DNA of 64,000 nt from contig JAAEAF010003084.1 in the NCBI GenBank assembly GCA_011037195.1, forward strand, positions 1 through 64,000, in the 5' to 3' direction. The notes beneath the pieces are model-generated. The model had not been told where the DNA came from and made no database searches. It worked only from the letters and a program-made list of their open reading frames with translations. The stretch comes from Triatoma infestans (taxonomy: Eukaryota > Arthropoda > Insecta > Hemiptera > Reduviidae). Within the stretch, counting starts at the first letter, position 1. Every line of letters starts with the position of its first letter. Positions 1 to 12,600 of the stretch are shown here, in pieces. The position numbers were made by a program, and so were the translations under genes.

Positions 1-3000
1 GAATACCATTAAAGAAATTGTTCATCAGAAAACACACCCTTTGTTATAGAAAAATATTACTGGGAGAGGCATACCAAGATTTTTTTTTTTGGAAGGCCGT
101 TTACTCTCTCATACATTGTATGAGCACCAGCCCTCCTAGGAGTTATTCATATCATGATCTGGTTGCGGACCCATTTTTTTTTCTTTTGAAAATGTGACAG
201 GCATCTAATTTGTGAATGCAAGCATTATATGGGAACATTAATGCCCAATCTTAACCCAGTTCAATGTAATATGTCTACTTCAGCTCTTGCCTTTTTTAAC
301 TGAGTCAGGCTTGGTTGAGACGGAATATAGAAATGAAGTGAAAGTGAAATCCTTCAAAATAAGAACCCAATGAATTAATGTACAAAATCCATTTTTTTTT
401 TTTTCTTTTATTCTGAAGTCCCTTACAAAGATAAAAAAAAAAAGTACATCTGCAGTTCTTAGCAAATCAGTCGGCTTAAAAATTATCGGAGAAAATAACA
501 AAGTTGGTTTTAAACACTGAGAACATACGTACATGGAAAAAGAGTTCATCATGTAATAATATCAAATAAGATCACTTAGGGATATCAATACAAAAATTTT
601 TATGGAAAATTAAATACTTTTATAAAAGAGTAATGAATTTAATGTAAATATTAAATATAAAATATGATCACATCAGATATAGTTATGAAATGGAATTCGC
701 CCCCAAATTAAAATTCCTTCAAAACTTGCCACTTCCTCACATAGAGTCTCGGAGAAAATTCAAGAAAAATGTTCCATAAGTTTTAAAACACAACTTATCC
801 TTTCATTAAAAACAAGTTTTAGTAAAAATAAAACAAAAAAATCAGACTACATTAATTAATTTAAACTAGATGTTAGTTCCAATTTTAATCAAAAAACTTT
901 TAATTATTCCCCATAATTGATTGTTCTTAGTAAATTACTTTACCATTAACCAATTTTTTTTTGTTTTTGTTTATCACAATTTTTTTATGTAAATGATTAT
1001 ATTTTTACTAAAATTCTAAAAATGGTTCTATTCTGAGCAATACTTCCTAAATGAATATCAATACAAGGTTTTATTAAATAAGATATTTTTTTTTCTTATT
1101 TTTATTTTAAGATAAAAATTTAAAACACGAGAGTACTGATATTAAACCATTTCAGATTATATGCATGAAAAAAATGAAAAGAAAAGAGTCCTTGCGTGTC
1201 TGTCTAGCTGCCCCAATTTCAAATGTAAAAATTCTTTTTGTCATTGAAATGATTTAATTTATAAAAGTAAATAAAAAAAAAAATGATTTGTTTCGAAAAA
1301 ATTAATATAGATCCCTTTTATTATAAAAATTATTGTAATAAACAAAGACTTTCAGAATAAAAAGCATGAACATAAACACATCGTAATTATCAGTAATAAA
1401 ATTATTTTCATGAGACAAAACAAATTCAAATTATAAAAGTTAAAAATTCAAAAATTTTCTTTGGAATTTTCCTTCCCGAGGGTATTTGAAAGATATTTTT
1501 TTTTATATTTTAGTTTAAAATTCTATTTTTGTAGAAATATTAACATATTCAATGGAACAACACGTTTTCTCGGAGCCGGTGCATGCATTTGAAATCTTAC
1601 CACAGTATTTAAAAAATACCTTTTTTTTAGTTTCCGAAATAAATTTTCTTTTGCAAGTGGAATTTTTCTGGGAAAATGAATTTTATGAGAGGGGAGGGTG
1701 TGGGAAGCTCGTAACTTATGCCTTTCTCTAAAAGTTTATAGTCAGTTACTCATAAATCAAATATTACACTGTACTCGTTGGAATTACTTTTAGAGTTTTG
1801 TTCAATTATTTGGAATCCTCATTATTCCAACTTAATTAAAAATAATGAAAGAATACAACACAAATATCTAAGATTTATAAATTGGTTTAAAACTTGAACT
1901 TAATTGATGTAGATTGAGAAAGCATTTTAGTATTATTATCATTGGATACTTTAGAAAATAGACGCAATAAATTTGATATTGTTTTTTCTGTACAAGTTAT
2001 TTCAACAATCTTATAGGCTGTCCTGAACTATTAAATCCAATTAATTTAAATGGACCAAGATATATTACTAGGAAATATCCCCCTTTTGAATGTACCGTTC
2101 TGTTATTACAATTATATATTTTACTCCCATAATCATAAAATGCAAAGACTAGCTAATTTTTTACATAAAGATATTTTCTTTGAAAGTATTGGATAAATAA
2201 AACATTATAAAATGTTCATGATGTTTCAGTTTGTTAAATTAGTGCAATGTTTAATGATCAATTTTTTTTTTTTTTGTAATAATATTTATATTTTATATTC
2301 GATCAATATTATTGGTTATGTAAATTTAATATGGTTCATATTTTTGTGAATTAGACTTTTTACCACTATTTTTTTAAAATTAAATAAATACTAAGAGGAT
2401 TGTAAAATATGTTGCAAAATTCCAGGTTTGACTCTTAAAATTGCTGAGTGCGAGAATGCAATAAGAAAAGGTCGTGAGTTTTTCACATTTTCCATAACTC
2501 AATAAATTTGTTAGTGAGATGTAACGGACAGATTGATGAAACAGTATTTTCATTATCTACTCATTGTAAAAAAAATAGAAGCAAAAACCAACTTAATTCT
2601 GAAATACGATCACAATAGTATAATTATAGCGAAAGAAGTAAAATGTTATATATATAAAAAAAAAACGATGTTAGGGACCTCAATTAGGAAGACAAAATCT
2701 AATTTTATCATCCAACTAATTAAATGAATATTTTTAATATTACATAATTCGTTAGGAGGTATCGAACTCAAGACAAAAAAAAATAAGTTGTCTCTACAAA
2801 TTGAAACAATAATAAATGAATAATAAATTTTAATAAAAAATCATTAAATCGAAATTTATAACATTAAATCTAAAGTAGGATAACAATGATATCTTTAAAA
2901 AATTGCGAAACTACAAATCTTTGGCATCTCTCCCATTGGGCACATTAAGACAATATAATATTATAAATAAAGCTAACCACCAACCGCTGGTATAGGGTAA

Positions 3001-3533
3001 ATTACCACATATAGATGAACTGTTTTCAAAATATATCATCTTAAATTTCTGATAGTAAATATGATGATAAGTCTAGTTTATGGAAAAAAAAAACATTTAT
3101 AAATAAGATGTAAGAGGTATGTTCTTTCTCATAAGATTTAACATGCTAGACATAATACAATAATGATAATAAAAGTCAATTCAAATGATACTTAGCCCCA
3201 AATATGATCATTTATTTAACTATAAGTTACATTGTTAAAAATTTCCTTAGGAAGTATTGCTTTTGTTTTTGTCATACTTATGGGAATTATTTTCTATAAA
3301 CCATAGATAAGATATCAAAAAGCATTTTACTCTGTGGCATATAACAGTGAGAGTACGTTTACAGTTAGAAAGGAGAAAAAGTACAAGTTTCCTCACTTGT
3401 ATAAGAGCACTTTACATAAAGAGATAAGCAATATAAAAAAACACGCATACACTCTTGAATTATTAATTACAAAATTTCCAAAAAAAATAACAGTAACATT
3501 AGAAAAATTAAGAGACTGTAATATTATAAATAC
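1..3533. other. AT-rich non-coding stretch, possibly Ttd14 intron
   Basis: I found no convincing coding exon here. The DNA is very AT-rich with many A or T runs. Because the Ttd14-like exon ending at 3534 has a good donor (GTATTT on the minus strand) and stops in phase 1, this stretch is probably intron of that gene, with the remaining exons further left. A short module (GTCGTGAG..TTTCACA) at about 2471 is shared with several other places in the window and marks a decayed dispersed repeat. Confidence 0.5.
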
Positions 3534-4218
3534 CTTCTTCCTCTGTGAGATCTGAGAACTTTATACCTCCGCTGGAAAACAAAGAAAGAAAAAAAAAAGA
3601 AAGAAAAGAAAAAATTATCAATATTTTTTAATAATTAGAAACTTTTATAAATTAAAAAAAAAAAATTATAATTATTTTAAAATTTATATCTAAAAAGATA
3701 TGAAAGAAACAAGGGCATAAGTTTATATTTTCTACCTGAGAAGTACAGTAGCTGTTTCTGGCACCCGGAATACCTGTAAAAGACATTCGGCAAACCTTAA
3801 CGTATTCATTGCCACAAAATGTGGCTCAATTATGATTTTTTATTTTTTTTTTAATAATCTAAACGAATAAAAACTCCCTAACATGACTCTCTTTGATTTG
3901 CAGTTACTTCGAATTTCAAAAATATCGTACTTACCTTCCATCCCAAATTTTCAAAGAATGTACTTAATCGAGCCTGCCCAGTGGTTTTACCTCCACAAGG
4001 ACCTAACAAAACAAAACAAAAAAAAAAACTTGAGTTTATAAAATATATTGTAGCTTTTAATTATACTTACATTAAAGCCAATTTAAGAACATAATTCTTT
4101 TTTTTTAAATTGCATCAAATGTTGATTAAAAAAAGAATATCTTTAACAAAACACGTGACTGGAATAACTTACCACCGGTCAAAACAATTTTATAAACTCT
4201 CTTTTCTTTTGGATCCAT
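3534..4218 (-). CDS. Ttd14: Ttd14-like P-loop NTPase, 5' exons (partial)
   Basis: Four minus-strand exons join in frame: 4218-4173 (ATG start), 4002-3935, 3773-3736 and 3571-3534, each bounded by AG/GT signals and with compatible phases. The spliced product begins [20 protein letters not shown] and continues with [18 protein letters not shown], then [12 protein letters not shown], then [13 protein letters not shown]. The Walker A motif GGPCGGKTT is clear. Family knowledge: this N-terminus matches the AAA_28-type P-loop domain of TRPL translocation defect protein 14, a GTP-binding protein implicated in trafficking of the TRPL channel in fly photoreceptors. A C-terminal CYTH-like domain is expected, but its exons were not found and probably lie beyond the left edge. 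The ATG context and intron phases support the start. The gene name rests on motif recognition, not a search. Confidence 0.8.
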
Positions 4219-5219
4219 CGCAATAAGAGGTAACAATAGTTGTCATACACTACTTCAACTAAGTTAAAACATGTTTAATTGCTAAACTGAAAGCACGCAG
4301 TAAAAGACGTTTAGCTATAAATTGACACCTAGCCATTTTGCTAACTAAAAAGAGTACCCCCTCTTTACAAATCACCTGATAATATACCTAGCCTCCCACC
4401 ATATCTTACTTAGCCCATATGTATAGTTAAACTTCTTCAGTCAAGTGGCTCGAGCATGCGGACTAATATATTAAAAAAACAGCTGATATAATTTCATCTC
4501 AGCACTTTGTGCATATTGTGCAATATTAAATAGCAAGTTCTGTTAAAATGGTTTCTAAAAATTGTAATACATTAAATTATTTTAGTAATAATATTTAGAT
4601 AAGTTATTAATAAAACCTACTGTATTTCAATATAACAATACAATAAGTAAAATATTTTTGTCTCTTCAATTAATCAAGTCTCTCTGCTTACTGAGAGTAC
4701 AAAATTTCAAAAATATAATTCAAAAGCTATATCGATACTTAACCGAGGGCATCCCATCAATTTCAACAAAGTCAATTTTGTATTATTTTTTTATAACATG
4801 ATTTAAAGTCCAATAAATAATAAATTACATTTAACTTCTAGTATTTTTGAATTTCAATGTAACAGTTAATTTTAATCAGATTAAGCAAGCAATTAGCTTT
4901 ATTTTTTTCTATAAAAAGTAATTATTTGATACTATCTTTTCAACCACGGCTACTAAATTATTCAATATTTTATTTAGCTTGAGTTGAAAATCAATTTGGA
5001 TTAATTATTTTTACTTATGCTTGAAGAGGAATGTGTGTCCATTGTCTACATGAGTTTCACTAGAATTACTTGTTTTGATGTCCCCCGAGTTCAAAAAAAG
5101 ATATATTATAATTAGTGTCTTTCTCTCATTTGCTATGTGGTGTTTTAGAGCACAAATCGAATGAAAAATAGAAGAAAGTATAACTTGATACTACGTCAAC
5201 GAAAGTTCTATTTTACTGA

Positions 5220-5960
5220 TTTTTATTTTTTCACTTTCACGAATATGGGTCCAACGATTTCCTTTAAAATAGTTTACTTACTATTTCAGAGTATAAAAAT
5301 TCGTTTTTTTGGCCGCAATTTGGCCAAGGCGCAATATCATTGTGTGAACCCAATAGATCAGATCAATTCAGTAAAGAGAAAAAAAAAAGTTGGAGTGAGA
5401 CAATCATTCTGCTTTCTTTGAGTACTTTCTTAACTTTGCTTCCCGATTATTTTCTTCAAGTTTTTTTACAACCGATTTCCAAAATTTTCAAAACACATTT
5501 AATTGTGATTAATATTACTCAGGTACTAAGGTGGTATGGGAGCTTTTGGAATGATGCTCTAGAGAGAAACCTATTAACACATTTCTCAGTACCCCTCTAA
5601 AATCAAATTATCCGAAAATGGTTCACCGATGTATTAGTATTCGAAATTTGAAGGAATTATTGTTCAGGAGCAACACCACAAAAAAATATTCATTAAAGTA
5701 GCATTTTTCAAAGTTTTGACCCAAATTTTCCCGTTGGATTTTTTATGATGCCCAACTGAATTATACAACTAAATTTACAGTCTTGGTTTATGAGTTACAA
5801 AGCTTACAGAAACAGACCAATCTCTAAAAATATTTTTTTCTTTATCAGGAAATCTCAGAACAGGAGTTTTGGCGTAAATTGAATGTCAAAAATCTGAAAA
5901 AAAAATCACTTAATTTGAGTCCACACCTTCTTCTGATTCAGTCCATATCAAACTTTGTTA
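5220..5960. repeat. Decayed copy of the dispersed repeat family
   Basis: The phrases 'ggtccaacgatttcctttaaa' in spirit and 'tacccctctaaaatcaa' recur in the better-preserved copies at 13560-14275 and 42900-43600. The similarity is patchy and the boundaries are guesses. Confidence 0.35.
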
Positions 5961-6972
5961 CATTATAGTGCGAATTTCAATCTGTTAAAGTCATATGATA
6001 AAACAAATATTTCAATGAAAAATGGGAAAGCAAAAATTACTTATAGGGATAATTTGATTATGGGCTCTTGAAATAAGGAATAAAAATAAAATTCTATTTT
6101 GTGTGTTTCTTTAAAATGTTTTCAAGGAAAAGGATTTTTAAGGTAAAGCCCTATTGTGTAGCGTAAACTTGTTTGTTTAATATATCAATATTGACCAAAT
6201 GAAAATGAAGTTTTTGGATAGAAACTTTAGTTTATTAGACTTGGTTGCGTAATATGGCTAAAGTGGAATTTCTTTTAAGACAACATAATAGGCCCTACCG
6301 TTATCTAATCTCTCCCCACTAATTATCATTTATCTTAGTTTATCCATGACTTTCAGCTTATTAAAAATGTCTTTATAATAAAACACTAAAGTAAAAAACA
6401 TCAAAAAATTGTATTAAACTTTAACGGAATATTTTAGATTTTACTTTTTAAATGCATAATAATTGATAACTACCTATCGAGAGCCTTTGAGAACAATCCT
6501 TATGACTGTGATTTATAATTACTCGATTCAACAATTTTGGATATAATATCAACTGTATTAATAATGACTGTTCTGCATAAAAGCGAAAAATCCTAAAAAC
6601 CTCATTTAGGATTTTTTCTAAAGTGGTATTCCTATACATTATATGGTTCCATTCTTTTTATGTAAACAATTAAACATTTCATGGAGAAGAAACTAGGAAT
6701 AGATTGAAACCTAAACCTGCAATGAAAGAAGGTCGTGCGAGTGTTTCACATTTTTTTCTCTTACTTTCAATAATAAATTTGATGGAATAGTGGTATTTAT
6801 GCTCTGTTTTTTATATTAACTCTGTACTATTATCAATAATACACTAATATAGAAATAATATCTCATATATATACTGCTCTATTTAGAAGTTGTACTAATT
6901 GACTTTTTAATAAAGTTTATACAGTACATATATGTTGAAGTGAACTCTCTACACGAACTTGGTGAATTTGCT

Positions 6973-7002
6973 CTGACGATGGATGAATATCCGAAACCGA
7001 TC
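6973..7002 (+). ncRNA. Hammerhead-ribozyme-like core (solo)
   Basis: The order of elements is CTGACGA (6973-6979), one T, GGAT (6981-6984), loop GAAT, ATCC (6989-6992), GAA (6993-6995), ACCGAT and C (7002). GGAT pairs with ATCC to make stem II. The bases just outside the core can form a weak stem I (A-U, G-C, one mismatch, two A-U). The unpaired U before stem II deviates from the textbook fold. The same arrangement occurs at three other loci in this window. Self-cleavage is not shown by sequence alone. Confidence 0.4.
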
Positions 7003-8226
7003 AGGAACAAAACCAATATGCATGCTACGACGGATAAAATACCGGAATTTAAATAGTTTCCGTCAAAATCCTTCAACCAAAAGAGTGATATTAAAGATTT
7101 TTTTTCTTTCAGTTTTTTCGTGATTTTCAAGAAAAGGGTTTAATAATTTTCTTAATTATGTGTTCAATTTTGACCAGTATTATAGTGATGATTTTTATGG
7201 AGATATCTAGTCTAAATAAATCTTCAGATTTACAACGATTCGATTTATTATTACATAGTTTAAACTTAAATTTTGTTTTTAACACATTTATCTCAACAAA
7301 CATGAATTAAAAGTAATAACCTTCCTTTTTTCTTAATTTTAAAAATGTGACTGATATTATTATTATTGTATTACTGATTTTGATACCGATACATTTGACC
7401 ATTACTCTTAGTTACTGTGAGTTCTTTCCCTTTCAAACATATTGGGACTTGAATGCCCCCCGTACTTAGATGAAGTCAACTAGTATTTAATAATACTTTA
7501 TTGGCTTATAACTGTAACATTGTTGCCAAGAGTTGACAGTGGCAATTATTACATAAGTAACCAGCAAATTAAAGTTTAGTGATAGTACAATTAAAAGAAA
7601 AATAAAATAACTATAGATCAATATGCTGAACATAAGAAATAATTAAGATAAAATTTATAATAAAAAATCAATTCATAAATTGCAACCTATGTTTCACAAA
7701 TTCGAAATAAATACATCAATTCTCCCTCAATAAACAAAAAATCAGTAATGACAACACATAATTGATATTGCAGAAATGTATAAGACATTAAAAAATAATT
7801 AATCTTCAAAATATTTTTAGGATTAAAGCAGTTTAAAATAGAATATCAACTAGGATTTGAAGAACTGCAAATTGATGACGGAAAAAATCCAATAAATTTA
7901 CAGTATTTATTTATTAATTTTTCTAATCATAGATCTAATGTTTAATTGTTTGTAAATAAGGAAGAAGTCATTTTCTTCATTAAATAAATTCGTTATATTG
8001 CATGGAATTCCCGACTAGAAATTTGTTATAATCTCAAGAACTCGATATTTAAACTTAGTAGGAGAAACGAGTTTATCGATGCTACCTAACACTAGTTTGT
8101 ATTTATAACCTGGTCCATGAATGTGATTCCCGACTGGTTTCTGTATAATCATATACTAGACCGTTAAATCTCGGTTCAATAATATAACTTGAACTACATA
8201 TTTAGATGCGATTCCTGAATTAAGCT

Positions 8227-8864
8227 ATGGCTCATAGCAGGCTTGAAAAAATAGGCACTATTTATACAAGGTATGCCAATGAAATTGGCTTTTCCTATTA
8301 ATACAAAGATTTTAAATACATAACAATACATTTATTTTTAACAGGATAACTGGACTTATTAAGTCTGGAGCTATGAAGTTGGAGGAGAGGCCACTGTGGT
8401 ATGAAGTATATCAAGCCTTTCCTCCAGAGCAAGAACCATGTTTTAATAGACCAATTGTTGAAACGACTATTAAACCCATATTTTATCCAGAAGATGTCGT
8501 TAGAGCGTAAGCAGACAATTAGAACAGATTATTGTTTTATTATTACAATATAATTTTTAGGAAAGTTTACCTACATTTGTATTATTATGATAAAAATGTA
8601 ATTTTCAGGAAATTTTACAAGAAGATGAAACATTTGCCATCTGTTAATCTCTGTAATCGTAAGGACCTTACATTATCTCAAAAATGCATTAAATTGTGCC
8701 TTCAAATACAGAAAGAGCAAGGAATTTCTTTAGACGATGCATTTGATGAAGCATTTGATAAATTAAAAGTGGAATTGTCAGAGGGAATAGAGTCCGAACC
8801 AAAGGAACCAGATTCTTCTGCAATTAAACCCTTGGATATACCTAGTATTTTAAAAGATACATGA
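8227..8864 (+). CDS. mRpS23: Mitochondrial small ribosomal subunit protein mS23
   Basis: Three exons, 8227-8270, 8345-8506 and 8609-8864, splice with consistent phases into a complete 153-aa frame (462 nt with stop). The protein starts MAHSRLEKIGTIYTR and continues ITGLIKSGAMKLEERPLWYE, VYQAFPPEQEPCFNRPI and FYPEDVVRAKFYKKM. The R-x-EKPLWYDVYxAFPP segment and the (D/E)DVVRAKFY segment are typical of mS23. The protein is a component of the mitochondrial 28S ribosomal subunit. A competing acceptor at 8562 would give a frame without the family KFY match. An AATAAA lies 61 nt after the stop. HID1 follows on the same strand 0.8 kb downstream. Confidence 0.93.
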
Positions 8865-8924
8865 TAATAAATAGATTTAAACAAAATTTATCTTAAACAT
8901 TTTGTAAATAGTTAGTTTTGGAGC

Positions 8925-8930
8925 AATAAA
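8925..8930 (+). terminator. Polyadenylation signal of mRpS23
   Basis: AATAAA occurs 61 nt downstream of the mRpS23 stop codon, in the usual position for the end of a compact transcript. Confidence 0.6.
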
Positions 8931-9646
8931 AGTTTGTAAAATTGATGTCTTATTTCTATTACTTGTGGAGGAATAGATAAATGTAATTTTTGTATCCGAG
9001 CCCTAATCATATATAGACCAAGAGAATATTGGCGTCTTGCATCTTAAAATAATAATAATGTTTCTCAATAAGTAGTTTAAGACTTCCCAAAGTTTATCCA
9101 TTACGATATTACAGATTCGGTAGGTACCATACTAACATTATTTTGGCATTTAACAATATGCGATATATATTGCGATTTTTTATTAATTAATGGAAGAGAA
9201 AAATTGGCATTAGTTGACTAAGGAAATGAATTGAGATATGGAGCATTATAGCTAAGAACACGAGAAGATTATCTGTAATAATAAGAACAACTCTATTTAT
9301 ACAGTTGCATCATACTAGGCGAATCTTTCACTAGTTATGGATCAATACCGCTAAGTTGCATGCCAGAAGGTTGATTTAATCAAATTAAACGGCGTTTCTG
9401 TACTTGAGTTTCCACAACTACTATAAACTCAGAGTAGCCTTTTAAATGCTTTAAGCAGTTAATATTCAGGACGACCCAAATTTCAGAAATTGAAGTATCC
9501 CAATGAAACGACACGACAGCAAGAAACCTTTACAAGGGAGGGGAAGGTTTCAAAAGGTTTACTTGTGCGAATGTACTGCCAGATGTTATTGAATGGTTTT
9601 TAACACGTCTACAAAGAATTAGTTTATTATTTTATTTAATAGCAAA
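8931..9646. other. mRpS23-HID1 intergenic spacer
   Basis: No gene or repeat is recognisable. The spacer should carry the HID1 promoter and 5' UTR; no TATA box or other element stands out reliably. Confidence 0.5.
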
Positions 9647-12600
9647 ATGGGAAACGTTGATACTAAATTAAATTTTAGAAAGGCAGTTATTCAACTAACA
9701 TCGAAAACTCAGGTAGTATTTTATATTTGAACAAGAAGTTTCAATTTTTTTTTCCTAAATTAAAACAGCTCATAAATCGGCTTTTCCCATCTTATTCTAT
9801 CAATTTATTTATTTGCATTTTTTAGCCGATAGATGCAGCAGATAATACTTTTTGGGATCAGTTTTGGAGTGAAAATGTTACGAATGTACAAGATGTATTT
9901 ACACTTGTTCCTGCCACTGAAATAAGGGCATTAAGAGAAGAAGCTCCTTCTAATCTTGCAACTTTGTGTTATAAAGCGGTAGAAAAAATGGTGCGAGCAG
10001 TAGACAATTCCTGTAGGACACAACAAGAACAACAGACAGGTTTTTATTGCATTTTATATTGGATCTTTATAGTTTAGCAAGATTTGATAACTAAAATGTC
10101 TTAAGTTCCCATGATAGAAAATTGCTTAGAATCGAGAAGAAAGTCTTTTTTTTGCGTTATGCTCGTTACATCTATAAAAATTGATTTTCATTTAAAGCAG
10201 TATAAAAACTTCGCTAAAACACAGAGCACTTCTTGAAGTACACTTATGTATTTGGCAGAGGCTAAAATCTACAATGAAATAAAAAATCATAATACCTTTC
10301 TTATCTGGGGAATGTATAGTTAATGTTCATTACAAAAGTGTCAAAATTATATTCTGTTATTACAAGTGATATTATTAAAATTTAAGTTTTGCAATTATTA
10401 ATATGGAGAAAACTAAGTAAAATGGTTGTAAAATAATTTTATTATTGTCAGTCAAACCTATATAAATGTGATCACAAGGCTTTACTTTTTTCTTAACTGA
10501 ATGTGGAGGATATTTTTAAACAATAATTTATTAGGAAAGCCATATACATTAAAAGAATAATGCCTTTGCTCATTATTTATGTATAGGGTAGATAACACTA
10601 CTGGTGTTGATAGTCGGATCAATTTAGCCAAAGTTATCTTATAGAAACTTCATTTTCAGTCTTCTTGTAATATTTAGTGATAGCAGGCCTGTCCTAAGCA
10701 CTTAGGGGTCTTTTGCAAATTATTCTGCTTCCCCTACCATCTTGTTTATAATAAAGGAAAAAATTATTACAATTCACTTTAATGATATAAGATTTTTCTG
10801 GATATAATAAAGAAGAACTTGAATAAAAATAAAGTTTAATTCACTACAATAAAATTGTGATTACAGCTTACTATTAGAATCAATTTTTATGGCCATTTCT
10901 TTTACAATTATCGTTAATAAAAGGAATAAGCAGATTTAAGAATGTTTGTAGCGGTGGGGCTAAGCTGCAAAATGAACACAACTAAATAACTTCTGTTGAC
11001 GGGCGGGATTAGCTCAGTGGTAGCGATGCTACCCTTAGTATTTTCCCGCCATAGCAGTTTCTTCTACAGCTTGCTATCCGGTGATCGACTGTGAGGGAAC
11101 ATTGCCCAGAGGGCGGCAATTAATTGAGAAGGCTCTGGGCGCGCCAATGACCTCAGAAGTTGACGGACGCTGCTTAATTTAAACAAAAAAAAAAACTAAA
11201 TGCCACCTACTGGCCTATCTCTTCAGGATGTTTATTGCTAGAGGTCAGTGTTGTTAAGTAGTAAGTTCTTCGTTTGGTTGGGATACCTATAGGAACGCCA
11301 AAATATCCTGGAATACATCAGAGACATTTTCCGTGGTAGCCTGCTTCGTTTTGTGGTCATCGACCGGTTTCGGGCGTTCGCCATCTTCAGGATGCGTTTT
11401 TCAGACCGTGTGACAACACATATTTGCTCTCTGCAAGTCTGTGTTGTCATACTGTCTGAAAAACGCATCCTGAAGATGGGCAAACGCCCGAAACCGGTCG
11501 ATGCCCGCAAAACGAAGCAGGCTACCACAGAAAATGTCTCTGATGCTTTCCAACTCTGCGGAACCAACCACCACAACTATCCTGGAATATGTATGGATAC
11601 ACCCATTTCAGCGCACTATTAAATGTGTTTGTAAAATACATTTTAATTTGTTTTTCGTTTATCTAAAATCACATTTCAATGAAAACATTATTTAAAATTA
11701 TTTATGTATGAATTAAATAAAAATTATTTATTAACTTATATGCTTATATATATATATAAGGATCAAATTTATTTTACTGATATCTTGAATTCTCCTTCTT
11801 CATTTCTTCGCGATCTTGCGGATATCCAGTCAAACATAAGAATAAAACTTTCACTGACTCGGCAACTTTTAACAATACCAAAACCTGAAGTGATAGTTGA
11901 TTTACTTGGATTTAGCGAAACATAAGTAAACTTTAGCAATAAACTAATTACGGTATAGCAATTGTGTTTCATAAAATAAAATTTTTAATATTTCTCTTAC
12001 TACTGAAAGAAGAATTGTTGTGATTGCCCACATTTTTGCGGTTCTCCAAAATACTTGTTTAGGAGGTTACCCAAATTAGAAAAAAAAAAATGCATTCAGA
12101 TATCTCTAGTATGTATTTTGTAATATGTTTGTATGTAAGTAACATAACTTAAAAACGGAAAATCACAGGGAATTCAATCTTGATGCTCTATTTGTATGGA
12201 AATCATCAGAGAAATATAAAGTAAGGTTCTGTCACAATCTGTCAACTGTATGTTTAATGTTAGTGAGTATTGTTTCTTTCGTGATTTTCTTGAAAACTGC
12301 CGGAATATTTTAACTTTTTTTTCAGGAAAATTGTTGGAGGAACTTCGACCATAACCTTCCCTTTGTTAGCCATTTTTATGACCATTCAACCATTTGTATT
12401 AAAATTTCTAGGAAGTTTTTAATTTAATATTTATAAATTACTTTAGATTTCTAGCCAACTCCTCTGTGTTAAATTTGTTAAAATCCTGCAAATCAGATTC
12501 TTTGAAGTTCAAAAGTTTCATTGTTTGACACTATCTCGCAAACTAATCTAGTTTATATGGCCGAATTTTGGGGTTCGCAATGCTTAACTCAGGTTGAACG

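Larger units (their letters stand above)
4219..8226. other. Intergenic region between divergent Ttd14-like and mRpS23 genes
   Basis: This divergent interval should contain both promoters. I see no coding exon. It contains decayed dispersed-repeat sequence around 5220-5960, another copy of the GTCGTG..GTGTTTCACA module at about 6731, and a hammerhead-like motif at 6973. Everything else is AT-rich sequence without recognisable structure. Confidence 0.5.
11316..11577. repeat. Foldback element with hammerhead-like motifs and 12-bp direct repeats
   Basis: Left arm (from 11316 to about 11420) and right arm (about 11448-11540, plus 37 nt of outer sequence) are near-perfect inverted copies. The element is flanked by the direct repeat TATCCTGGAATA at 11304-11315 and 11578-11589, which looks like a target-site duplication. 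Each arm carries the CTGAAGATGG...CGCCCGAAACCGGTCGAT block discussed under findings. No protein is encoded. A second, right-truncated copy lies at 23014-23268. Confidence 0.75.

Noticed and set aside
280..552. 90-codon minus-strand open frame
   Set aside because: Low-complexity, no family features and no splice partners; probably chance in AT-rich DNA.
6879..7130. 83-codon minus-strand frame with a hydrophobic segment (ILVLFLIGFG)
   Set aside because: It lies antisense over the hammerhead-like motif, has no upstream exon and shows no recognisable family.
8562..8608. Alternative acceptor for mRpS23 exon 3 at 8562
   Set aside because: Using it breaks the conserved VVRAKFY junction; the acceptor before 8609 gives the family sequence and correct phase.
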